DNA from: Membranipora membranacea
Taxonomy: Eukaryota > Bryozoa > Gymnolaemata > Cheilostomatida > Membraniporidae
Assembly (NCBI GenBank): GCA_914767715.1
Contig: OU612065.1
Coordinates: 31,870,001-31,934,000, forward strand
Direction: 5' to 3'
Length of the DNA stretch: 64,000 nt
In this document: piece after piece, positions 45,196 to 56,527 of the stretch
Layout of the letters: the number at the start of each line of letters is the position of its first letter
Position numbering within the stretch: position 1 is the first letter of the stretch
Translations under genes and position numbers: made by a program
The notes under the pieces: generated by a model
Seen by the model: the letters and a program-made list of their open reading frames with translations, nothing else
What the model was told of the DNA's origin: nothing
Databases searched by the model: none

Positions 45196-47327
45196 AATCT
45201 ATCATCTTCATACTTCCTCTGACTCATCTACTACAATCAGATAGAGATTTAGACAGGTCATGAATGTATGTAAACTCTACACAACAGGTGCTCTTATTAC
45301 ACAGACCATCATATCAGGTACTAGAAGTTAAGTTGATCTGACAACATTGTCACAACATTGGTCTCAACTGTTATAGGATATTTCACAGGGTGACAACCTA
45401 ATCAAGTGGTTTTACAGGAACAAATTCATTATTTTTTATGAGTTATGCATTGACAAATCATTATTATCATATCAAAATTTCACATAATGTTTGAATCTAT
45501 CTTGTATGTATTGGTATTATACGAGTTACCCAACTTTGCAGAAGTATAGTGGATTTCGGTATCAGTTTCAATTGAGATAAGTGGAATTTCTTTTTTTGTT
45601 CACCCAATCTAGAAATTTAATCTGTACATGTGAGCATCGATTGTTCCACATTTTCACCTGCCCACCCATTATTCGCTGTATATAGTTAGACTACTCCAAC
45701 TCCCTATATGTATATAGGATAGAATGTACCAGTGTGGGGAATTTTAGACTTTGACTGTCATATATATTAAATACTATACTCTATTAGTGCGCTATTCTTT
45801 GACTATGTTTTGTCTTTTGTAATATTCCTTTGTTGTGATAATTTAGCGCTGCGATTGTAAATACTTTCAACCTGATAATCATCGCTCGTACAACTTGTCA
45901 CTTCATGTTTGCGGGCGGACTAAACCGAATGAGTATACATATTATTTTTACCGGATTAATAAAATTATATCCAGTGTCTCTGTTAGTCTTAGATAGTAAG
46001 TTAGTACAAAATAAAATCATATTATTATCATAGTTAATCAAAGACATTTTTATGCCTGGCTGGTAGCCTTGTTTGTAAACAGACTTTTTGACTAGCAGCT
46101 TGCATTGAGCCTACGTGTTCACCGAACAACTTGGAGATCGGGATTAATAAAGCCAAGCCCATGCTGGCTATTCTGGCGAGGTGGATTTCCCGACACCAGG
46201 TATATGTCAAAGATAAAAAGTAGTTGTTCCTGTGATGCTTAAAACTAGTTCTAAGAATTGAAGAAGTAGCGCATACCTGATATTTACTGTACTTTGCAAA
46301 TATTATAAATGACTCATAGGCCTACAGTATATTAGAATTGTTTCATTGGTACCCTGATTTGCTACTTGCTACTAAGAATTACCTGTACTACTTTTTGACT
46401 ATTTGATTCAATCAAGGATTCCTACTGTAACGGTCATCCGCAAGTACAGCACTACTAGACTAAGCAGTACACCATAGAGTAAGATGATTATAAGATCTGG
46501 TATCAAGGCTCCCGCTGCTGATTCAAAGTTTCTTTCTCTTGTCAAACTGAGTAGATTTTTAGTACCTCCACTTAGCTAAGAATTCAGGGCTGTAGTATAG
46601 GAAAATTGAAGGGGAGGCAAAATTTCAGGGCGAGTCCAAAACATCACCAGGAGGGGTGATAGAAGCAATCTTAAGGCATGGTATTAGCAAATGGATATAC
46701 CAGACAGGCTGATTCTGACATGGATTATTCAATTATAGTGTTTAAGGCCATTGTATTAGCTTTCCAGGGGGGTCAGTGTCTGTCTCTCTAGAAGTACCGG
46801 CCTGAGGATCTCATTGTATGATCCGCCTGGAAACTTCCCTCCTAATTCCTTATAGTTTATTAAATAAATATATATTTATGTATATATACATCAATGTTTT
46901 TTGCCGGTGACCAAGTCAATATTGCGGTTATGGCCTTGACAGCTTGACCTTGATTCCATGGTGCAGAGGTTCAAATCCCACCTGAGCCTTAAATTTTGAT
47001 CATCAACTTAACAGGGAAATTATTAATATAACATAATATGATTTCTGTGACATAGTGTTGGCTTTGCCCACTGATTCCCGATGCCGATTGACCGCCATCA
47101 CCTTGAAAGTTTGAGAGACCATATCTCCCTCAATATTAGGATTATAAAAGCTGCAATTTGTTCACATAATATAATAGGAAATGGATAATAAGATGTGATA
47201 CAAAATAGTAGCCAAGTAAGTCTTTAAACTAAACGTCATGTGTGATATTTTGAATTAAAATTCATACTATCCATAGTATAATCTCGCAATAATCTGTAAA
47301 AACAGCTGATTTTAGTGTGAGTTAAGC
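45196..47327. other. 3' flank and intergenic spacer, second copy
   Basis: Near-identical to 8487-10,704. The SINE-like head is at about 46,915-46,995, with B-box GGTTCAAATCC at 46,968-46,978. No gene seen. Confidence 0.5.
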
Positions 47328-50014
47328 TCAGTCAGTTTTCTGATTAGAACTTTGCGATGACGTAGAGTTGGCGGCCTCCTCAGCTGTAGAACTGTGACGT
47401 CTCAGCACCCTGAGAGCTCCTAATACCATCTTACGATACCAGTATAAATTCATAGCATCGAGAGTAAACCCGGCCAGCAGTGTGCCTGGGAGGTGATAGT
47501 ATGTTAGTGTTGCCTCTTGACTCATATATAGGGTATAATAAGAATAAGGCATCGGGATTATCCTGGCTATTGTGAATGTGAATAACATTAATAGACTGTT
47601 GTAATAGTAAGCACTTCACCACTTCATATCACAGTCGTGTAGAATTACCCTGTAAAACAAAGATTGATGGTACTGTAACATCGTGTAAACAACTCTGAAT
47701 GCTTGGATATAGCCAAATTTAAACTAAAAGCGCCTCAAATATGAGTTTGTTTCCACTAAAATGCTAAACAGGTACGTAGTTCTAGGGGACGCAGGGACGC
47801 TCTGCTTGCCCTAGAATGGTCAACAGAGTGGCCTTATACTGCTTCGATTGAATATTCCATATCAGAATCAGCTCATTTGGGACTTCCATATGCTATTTAA
47901 ATCATTAAAACGATACCCTTTCCTTCAAACCCTCATCGATTTCCGCCGCCCCTTTCATTTTACCTAAGCTGCAGCCCTGCTGTATCACTGATCACACATG
48001 AGTAAGCTATTCGATATATTTTTTATCATCTTTGATTTTAACGTTGATATTCATGTTCAACTCATCAGATATGCGTACATTAGGAAAAATACTTGATTCA
48101 GAGCAAATACCTTGTGCTACATTCATTTATTACCTCAAATTTACGTTTATAGTTGACAGTTCAGCAAACAGCCTTAGCATTGCAAGATATAGGTATAGTT
48201 TCATTTCCTGCAAAATGAATAAAGTGAATATGATTCGCTATAATTTCATCTTTGAAGCATTTGCAAATTATTCAAGGCGATGGAACTCAGAATATATCTT
48301 GGCCAATACTAAGGTCGCAGCTCTGCAACTATATATGCAATGCTTTGTGATGAATTCATCAAGTACCAAGCAGCACATAAACCTTATTCACCACAGCTCT
48401 TGGTCTATAGTTGTACCATGCAAACCCACTGATATATATTCCTGGATTATGGGAACATATCTGACCCTGAACAAGCCCATGGCAATTTACGTATGATTGT
48501 TGGAAAAACTTTCTCATCTATGATTGGTCCAAAAGTTCAGTAATGCTACAGCCGACCCCTTGTAAACATTTTGTCCAAGCTTTTAAAGGTCTTTACTGGG
48601 AAGTCAGTCAAAGCATAATGTTAGAGCTGCCAAAATTTTAGCTAGATCCAACTACTGACACAAAGTTATATACTGATATAATTTTTCCACAAATAGCCAT
48701 ACTGTGTATTTTACCACAAATCCATGTGCAAACCTGATCTACTCATTATCATTATGGTCTGAAGTAATTAAAATTTTCTAAATGCAGTCACTTTGCTCAA
48801 GGAGACAAGACAAGTACTAGATGAGTTCAGTTGGTACATGTAGTGTTTATGAGTTCTGCTTACCCAGACAAAGTAAAAAGGCAGGATGGTTGTAATATGA
48901 TGTACAATAAAGATTGCTTCTCCTATCTTCTTATAATGGTAAATGAGCACAATCGTATCTGAAAAACAAATCATCGTATTTATTTTTACGATAAGATAGT
49001 ACAACTACCAGCTACCAGACACAACTACCATCAACCAGAAGTTCACCAGTTTACATTGTTTGTCAAACTCACTCTTATTAACATTCAATCTCCATTATCG
49101 AAGATACTCTAGCTAACTGTTTGAGGTTTAGGTTTAGGTAAGCCAATGTGTTAGCCCCGAATGGTTGGGTAGGGTCTTCCCCCCCCCCTCACAGACCAAT
49201 CAATCGGAATATATTGGCTAGGCTTTGACAAGGCTTTGGCTCCTTTGTTTGACCATATAATCAGTCCTTACTGATATCTTTATTCCCCATACTGCTGATG
49301 TTCCTGTCAATAATGAGACTCAGACTTTGGTTGACAGAATTCAATAGAAATAAAGTAACTTCTTAGTAGCCTGTAAGTCTCTTAGTCGAAAAAACTTCAT
49401 AGAGGTTAATTTCTTTATTTTTTTCAGCTCACATTTATGTAAAGTAATGATCTTACCTGCAATCATATATCCACAAGCTATCGTACATACAATCAGACTA
49501 TCATGGCTGACCTCTCTTAAAACGTGAGAGAAACACATTTGAAATTTAAAGATTATATTATGATGCTACAAAAAAGACCAGGGGCAAAAAACAAGAGCTA
49601 ACAGTTATTTTGCCAAATAATTTGGTACAAAAATAGTTAAAAACATCTAAAAATTGAAAGTTTGCGCAAAACGTGCAAAAAAAATCCTTATCTAAATTGA
49701 AGAATGCTAACTACAAAGAAAAACAAGTAGTGTACTACTCAATTTGAGAATTTTAGATCAATGTTCAGAAAAAATTGACCTGCTATTGCGAAATTAAATC
49801 CTTGATTTGTGTCTGTATGGCCAACTAAAAGAGTTTATTGGAATTTGCTTGGCAATTATAGGCTGCTGCAATTGGTGAACAGCAAGCTGTGGAAACAGTC
49901 ATCAGTTATCATTAATACAAACCTCAGGAAGTCTGCATTCAACTTCTCATCGTAAACAAACAGATAGAAAGAGAGAAAGCTGATAATTATTGCATGGACG
50001 GAGGAGACAATAAT
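47328..50014 (-). pseudogene. TLC-domain gene, copy T4
   Basis: The same five exons as T1: 50,014-49,923, 49,515-49,457, 48,958-48,864, 48,207-48,134 and 47,649-47,328. Both splice sites damaged in T1 are normal here (GT donor at 49,922, CAG acceptor before the last exon). Instead the last exon has GGA changed to TGA in DMKWGSAYYY, a nonsense codon before the final two membrane segments. The other exons read normally (VSSVHAI, CGYMIAD, FIVHHITTILPFYFVW, LFAELST). Confidence 0.75.
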
Positions 50015-50275
50015 CTGAAAAATAAATTGAGCTTTTAAAATAATCTAATCAGTTACCAGTGGGCAAAATCTAGTGGTAGCTAGGTTGCTACAACATATCC
50101 TGACATGTGATACCATACCATAGTGCTAGAAATAAAGCTGTGTTTCCAATAAGCGCATAATAATAGAAGCTCTAGTCTCTGACCTCGTTATCATCTCCCC
50201 CAAACACCATTGTGATTGTTGTGACCTGAATTATAAAGTCAATTTACTATGAGGTAACGTCTTGAGCCAGTCATG

Positions 50276-50485
50276 CTACCAACAAAATGATCGTGTGCCG
50301 AGGCCATGTAACTCAGCCATTTCATTAGTGATTAAACCAATTTTTCTGTAGGATAGTCCTTTGACATAGTCTATACCTGCAGCACAGCAATAATGGAGCT
50401 GCCTTCCATCAAGAAAGGCAACTCCGTGCCCCAGAGTTCTATTGAGACCTAAATATGTCTTCTTGGTTTGTATTGTTTTCCCATT
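50276..50485 (-). other. Unrecognised open frame upstream of TLC copy T4
   Basis: Duplicate of 13,637-13,846 with the same 70 open codons. See that entry. Confidence 0.2.
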
Positions 50486-51142
50486 TTAAGGACTCAGTCT
50501 AGGTGAATCATTTCAGGTCCTTTGCTGCAGAGACAAACATATGCCACAACACTTTACACATGCGCTGAGAGGATTAAATGTGGTACTACATCATAAGAGA
50601 AAGTCTACTTATGCTTTCGAAGGTCAGATTGGAGATCTTCATAGACTCCCTAAGGGGAACTAAAATGTCTCTCTGATTTGGCATCTTGACTAACAGCCTT
50701 TTCATTATAGGGCCAATTTTGTCAAAACATTTCTTCGCCCATGCTAATCATTCATGTAATAAGTAACCCTGTAGAATGAGTTTGTAATGTTTACTTTCTT
50801 CACAATGCAATACACAAAAGCCCCTGACTAGCAAGATCAAAGGAAGCCATATCACTGAAACCAGGCTAAAATTGGTCACCAAATGAGAGGGTTAAACCAT
50901 AGATTGTCACTCGCTCCATTCTCCCTGCTCGCTCTTTGACAGTATTTGATGTTATTGAGAGGACTCAGGCGCTTTGTGGGATTGTCTCCTACCAAACATA
51001 CTAGGTTAATCTTAGAGTAAAATCCAAAATCTGGTATCCGCAATATGGAGGCTTGTTACTGGGTGCAATCAAGGAGTTAACTCAAACTCCTAGATGCAAT
51101 GCACTATATTTGTATTGATGTGATATCTGATTTGCAGTCCAA

Positions 51143-51198
51143 CAGGGAGGGTGGGATGGTGGGTGGGATTCATGCCACCCTCCATCCCACCCTCCCTG
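51143..51198. repeat. G-rich hairpin insertion, copy 3
   Basis: Identical to the copy at 14,504. Confidence 0.8.
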
Positions 51199-51489
51199 AG
51201 TCCACAGCCAGGGAAAAAATGCTGCATTAGAAGTTGCATTCTCATTGGTGTAAAGGGGACAACTCATTATTATCAAATAAAATGAGTATTTTTGACCAAT
51301 CAGGTGTGGTCTAACATAATTTTATTCTTCACAGTTTTAATGTCAGAGGAAGGTCATTACAGTCATGCGTAATTCTTAGTGAAAAATCCGTATCATAAAC
51401 CTACTACTAACTAGCTTGTCTAATGGTGAGAGGTGAATTGCAGGAATAATTTTCATTGTGAGTCAGATAAGTCCGGGCAGGAATAAATA

Positions 51490-52085
51490 TATTGAGATAC
51501 TTTTACACACAACTTGTAGTAATTAAAATATTATTACACTCAACTAAGGCTTTCTGCATTGATAGCTACTGAGTCATCATCATAATTACTGTATGCTATT
51601 CTCAACTGTATTTATTCCAGTCATTATCTCCTCCAGCCAGCACAATAGCACACTATTTAAGTTGTAACTTGGAAAAGGTGGGGTCAAAACATTGGCATAG
51701 CTCTGGGAACTGGCGCGTTCTGGGCTGTCGCTGACACAACATAGTCGGAAAACCCTTGCTGGCATTCTGGGATGCCATCGGCTTAGCCGGGAAAACCCAT
51801 GGCTGGTGGTATTCCACTACATATATCGAGCACACATACAGATGGTCAACTGGCCATTACAACTAACTAGCTCACTTATCTGACCTAACAAGGTTACACA
51901 CTTATCATACACCATTGGTATCCAATCCATTCATACTCTCACCTGGACATACTGACAGACCCACTCGACAATTATCTCTCTGGTAATTATTATTTACATC
52001 TAAACCTTCTTGCATACTGATATAAATCTTAGCTGGGCTAAGTTGAACCACCTTGCGATTAGCATCCAACCACGTATCACATATA
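51490..52085. mobile_element. Insertion-like segment with a short - strand ORF, long copy
   Basis: About 595 bp between GGAATAAATAT and ATGCTCAGAAATTTGG, absent from the 645, 25,110 and 35,113 units. The 14.7 kb copy is shorter because about 390 bp upstream of GGCATTCTGGGATGCC are missing. The - strand ORF 52,141-51,905 (ICDTWLDANRKVVQLSPAKI) starts in flanking DNA and has a donor at VCPG. Family unknown. No terminal repeats identified. Confidence 0.4.
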
Positions 52086-52165
52086 TGCTCAGAAATTTGG
52101 CATTCTTTTAAAAATTTACTGATAACAAATCTATGCTCCAACAGCCACTGAATTTAATATCATCC

Positions 52166-52411
52166 AGGGGGGGTCTTTCAATTAGAAAGAGTGATGCTTT
52201 ACTAAAGCAAGTTATCACTATCACATCGCTCAAAATTATCACTCACTATGTGTATCAATTAGAGAAAATCGCTCCCAAATTGCTCACTCAGAATGTATAT
52301 AGAGTACATCAAGTGACTGAGCCATCTGAAAGCGATACCCCTAGCAGGTATCACTCACTGAGTGAGCGATAAGATTGCGATTTTGGCTGTTTCTAATCGA
52401 AAGACCCCCCT
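52166..52411. mobile_element. MITE with AGGGGGGTCTTTC termini, copy 3
   Basis: Same length and termini as the 15,142 copy. Differs by very few bases. Confidence 0.8.
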
Positions 52412-52423
52412 GACTCACTGAGA

Positions 52424-52456
52424 GCAAGGAGTAATAGCTCCCCTGTTACTCCTTGC
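52424..52456. repeat. Small hairpin insertion GCAAGGAGTAA, copy 3
   Basis: Same 11-bp arms and loop as the other two copies. Confidence 0.75.
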
Positions 52457-52916
52457 AGAGAGTGAGGCTGCTATTTACAAATCAAGCAATGTACATGGAA
52501 TGGAATTGTTCAATCGGAACAGTTGATGAACTCTCTTTCCTTTGTTAAAGGCCCAAAAACACTTTGATGTAGATCACCTGTCATGTTATATATGTATAAT
52601 ATATATGAGAATAGAATTGCTACTATCAAGTTCATATCCATTAAATGCGCTGTACACCCTGGGTCTCCACCAGGGCTCTCAACCTGAGAGGAGTCAAAAC
52701 CTGAGTTCCGCCGTTACCATGTCGCGCAGTGGCATTTCAAAAGCATGAAACGCCCTGTGCATGAACAGCTAAGGTTTCCATAGGGGTTTGTAAGCCTCCC
52801 CGATGAATTATAGGCCTACTCACCTTTCAATGCCTAAGCTTACTAATTTTGCTCACCTAAGCTTACTAATTCAAAGCTCGCTCACGGTTTTTGCTGATTA
52901 CAGTTATTGTAGCGTT

Positions 52917-54070
52917 ATGCTGGGACGACTTATTGTGAATATAGCAAACCAATCAGATAAAACTTTGAGACAAAAAGGAGCAATGAGTGAAGTCATACAT
53001 TCAGATAAAGCTGCGAATGAGACCGTCAAATCAGCTGCTAAACGTATCGCTGCAGAGTCCGAAGATGTCGTCTCTCTGAACAAATGTATCAAACTTGATG
53101 ATGAGGTAGGTTATGGGGTGTTTGATGATCAAACTATGAATATATCTGGCCATTCAACATAGTTGTATCAATGATTCCTTTTGTTGCTAGCGTCCTAGCT
53201 CATTAGACTATCACATGACTATCATACTTGTCCATGCGTGATGCACTTACCATTATTCTGTCTTGACAAAAAGTTGAAAAATATAAAAAAAGTCACATGC
53301 AATATATACTGTGTCTCTTGCAGACCACTCTATCTACCCCAGTAGAGAGGAAGCCTAAACTGAAGAGGAAGAAGATAGCTTTACTCACATTATACAGTGG
53401 CAAAAGGTTATCACGGTGTTCAGATTCAGTGAGTTTCTCAAATTTGCTGCTGTATGTATGATGTACGCAACTTGCAAGGCTTGATATTAGATGATAGCGA
53501 TACTACAGACATAAACATTGATATTTATGGTCAAATCAGTGCATGCAGTGTTCGAGATCAAGGCAACTTCTGTATGGGTATTTAGGGTCAGTACTCAGTT
53601 TTCTCCTGTATTGGATATCTAGCGCCTTCATACATCCTCTGATAATTTAGATAATAACACGAGATATATCTGTGAGTGCTTTTGATAGTTTTCATCTTGC
53701 TTTATTTATGATTATATAACTGTGCAATTTCTAATACAAAACCTCTCATCTCCTCATGGTGAGGGAGCAATTTATATCTACTCCCCCCCCCCCCACAAAT
53801 ATCAAGGCCACATGCTTAGTTTAACAGATCACACACTATGTCTAGCTAATTCAGATTGGGTTCTTGACTTTTTTCTCTCTCAATACAAGACATGTGTATA
53901 TAGTATGGCCCTTGCTGTTGATTTGCATATTATGATTTTGATTGTGATATGTATGTTAATATCTCATGTGTTGCAGAATAACCGGACACAAGACGATAGA
54001 ATCGGAGCTGGTTGATGCTTTACACACCAGTAACCTAATTGACCAGAGTTGTGCGGACGATATGAGTAAG
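52917..54070 (+). pseudogene. PUS1-like fragment, copy H
   Basis: Exon e1 52,917-53,105 open, e2 53,324-53,428 with the extra A (GGCAAAAGG) shared with copy D, e3 53,977-54,070 open. Nearly identical to copy D through e3, so it belongs to the same large duplication about 37 kb away. Confidence 0.75.
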
Positions 54071-54240
54071 GTATATATGTAAAAAAGCTGCTCATGTAGT
54101 CTGACATACCCTAATAATGGAACTTGGTCCGTGTATAACCAGGAGATTAGGTCATATCATTAATATTATAACCCTGGGAAAAGTGAAATCGACGGGTTAC
54201 TCTTCAACATACCCTTATGTTTTGTGTTATCCACTAAGAG

Positions 54241-54543
54241 ATTAGTGATCCGATACTATTTGAAGTACCCTTTGATGGAGAACCCACAACTAAGTGCCTC
54301 ACTTTAGCTGTATATAGTGTCCTGTCCAGGTTTGTTGATAAGTGTATGATGAAACATGACAAAACTCTTGCCCTGCGAGTATTGACTCCCGTATTGCCTA
54401 TCAGGAGTTGCCTCCTCTGTTCAAATGAAGGAACAACTCCCGGTCATTTGCCAAGATCTATTATTAAATTGGCTACAATCTTAGTTTTAACTATATTGTG
54501 TTTTGAACACTGTATCAGGAGTGCAGCAACAAATTTTGATTAA
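54241..54543 (+). CDS. FDGEPTTKC-family ORF, copy 9
   Basis: Open throughout (EVPFDGEPTTKCLTL). It lacks six bases after KLAT, an in-frame loss of two codons, compared with copy 3. Confidence 0.4.
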   Translation: MSDPILFEVPFDGEPTTKCLTLAVYSVLSRFVDKCMMKHDKTLALRVLTPVLPIRSCLLCSNEGTTPGHLPRSIIKLATILVLTILCFEHCIRSAATNFD

Positions 54544-54686
54544 CTTAGCAGCCAGCGCTTTTCTAAAATACTTTGTTTTATTAAATATCAGTCCTTTTTT
54601 TCAAACTCATTAATTGAGGGGCCCGGGGTTAGTTGACCCAAGTGCCGCATGGACTTGAGAACCTAAACTGCTGTATAGGCATACAC

Positions 54687-55135
54687 TTAATATAAACCTA
54701 GACAAGACACTTATACAACTGAAGTGAGGCATTTAATTGTAAGGTGTAGTAGCATTGTTGTTATCATTGCCTTGCAGCTCATAAACCAAGTTTTTTCTTG
54801 ATTACTTCCATCATCAATTTTGAGCAGATTTTGAGTTTGAAAATTGCTTTACAATCAGCAGCATATTGTTATCATCTTCATGTTATCTTTTCTTCAAGAA
54901 ATTGTTTCCCTTGGATTGTATCTAACTGTTCACTACAAGCCGTTAAGTCTATTGTAAATTTCTAACTTAAAAACCGATCAAAATTGATCGAGTTATCAAC
55001 AAAACCTGGTGTATAAGCTGCAAGGCAATGATAACACCAATGCTACTTCACCTTCCAATGTCGTGACGTGGCCCACAACCAAATTCCTCCTGTCAAGGCT
55101 AATGCTCCATATAGTGGCCTGTCTAGGTTTATTGT
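54687..55135. mobile_element. Foldback MITE, copy M10
   Basis: Full-length, TTAATATAAACCTAGACAAG to CTGTCTAGGTTTATTGTTA. Confidence 0.7.
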
Positions 55136-55217
55136 TATGTCTATGTGTATAGCTTGTTTTTTTATTTATATTATGCAGACCGGTGCTCAAATAAAGAAGG
55201 TAAGAAATGCTCAGTAG

Positions 55218-55318
55218 GTTAAACAAGAGGAGACGATTAGCCGCAATCAGAACCGGATGAATAGAGAGTGCTGAGAACCTCATATTGAAGATGGTACGGA
55301 ACTACTCACTTTGGAAAG
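55218..55318 (+). pseudogene. Degenerate CARD-like exon
   Basis: Degenerate class, stop shortly after ATGAATAGAGAG. The microexon candidate before it is preserved (ACCGGTGCTCAAATAAAGAAG). Confidence 0.45.
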
Positions 55319-55668
55319 GTAGATGCTAATCCTTAATTCTTAGGAATACTTTACATAATACTTCACCATAACTGATGTTACCGTTCTTGCCAACAGTATT
55401 ACAGCATGTCCCTGTTTCCTTGCTCAATAATTAATACACTACACTACAATGTTTTCTGGACATTTTTGCACATTTGGTGATTTTATATGGCATTTACAAT
55501 CAAATAATGAGTTGAGACCTAGCAAACTTGTTCATTGATGAATGTTTCAGTCAATCTCACTATTTTTTGGATATCAACTGTTAACCTGCCATTTGTCAAC
55601 TTTTGGACTATTGAGTAAAAAATGTCTCTCTGTCATACAACGCTCACTTGTCTTATAAATCCTACTAG

Positions 55669-55804
55669 GATGATGGATTTGACTAAACCTATAGTGGTGA
55701 AGGAAGCTACGCCTAAGAAGTATGCATCCCGGTCGACTGGCAGAAAACGCCCTACGATTAAGAGATGTTTGTGCTGCATAACAATGACATTTCATGGATT
55801 TGAG
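55669..55804 (+). CDS. Basic exon ending FHGFE, copy 6
   Basis: MMDLTKPIVVKEATPKKYAS to FHGFE, leading phase kept. From here the unit follows the 41.7 kb unit rather than the 18.6 kb one. Confidence 0.4.
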
Positions 55805-56527
55805 GTAAATGAACAGCTCGCCCTGACACTTGAATTTATTGTGAAGAACTGTCGCTCCAAATCCCATCACTCAGTTGTATAAATTAACCACATTGAATAT
55901 AGATATGAAATGGGGGCAACTGACTGACCAAATGTGTCCCAGCTTATGGACAACCGTTTCAATGACTTGTCTTCCATGGTTCGATTATTAGAAGGTGCCT
56001 TATAATCCATCCAATCAAATTCATAAATGAAAATGTATGGCCCCAAATATTAATAATTTTCTTTTGGCAAAGTTTTATGAAGCCAACCATCAGTAACCAT
56101 ACATCCATATTGTTGTTATCATAATATGTATGCACTGTCTAAGCAGACCATATATTTCCCTAATCTGTGACCACGATATACAGCCTGATGCATTTTTCAG
56201 AGTACACAGTATATACAGTATATACACGGTATATACACAGTATGTGACTCACATTATATATGCTGTAGGATCAATATCAAACGTGATGAAATATATACCG
56301 TCACCATATATCTATATATCTATGATTGACCATTACCTAAATAAGGTGGCAACAAAGTAGTATCTCATAGTGCAATTCTCTGACTATCATTTTATGAGTA
56401 TATATGTTCATTAAGCTTATGCATCAATTATAGCATGATCATGTTGGAATTATATTTGTATTTTCTGTTTCTGTGAGATAAGACTTTATTACTTCATTCA
56501 CTATTGTATGATTTCTCAATTATCCAG

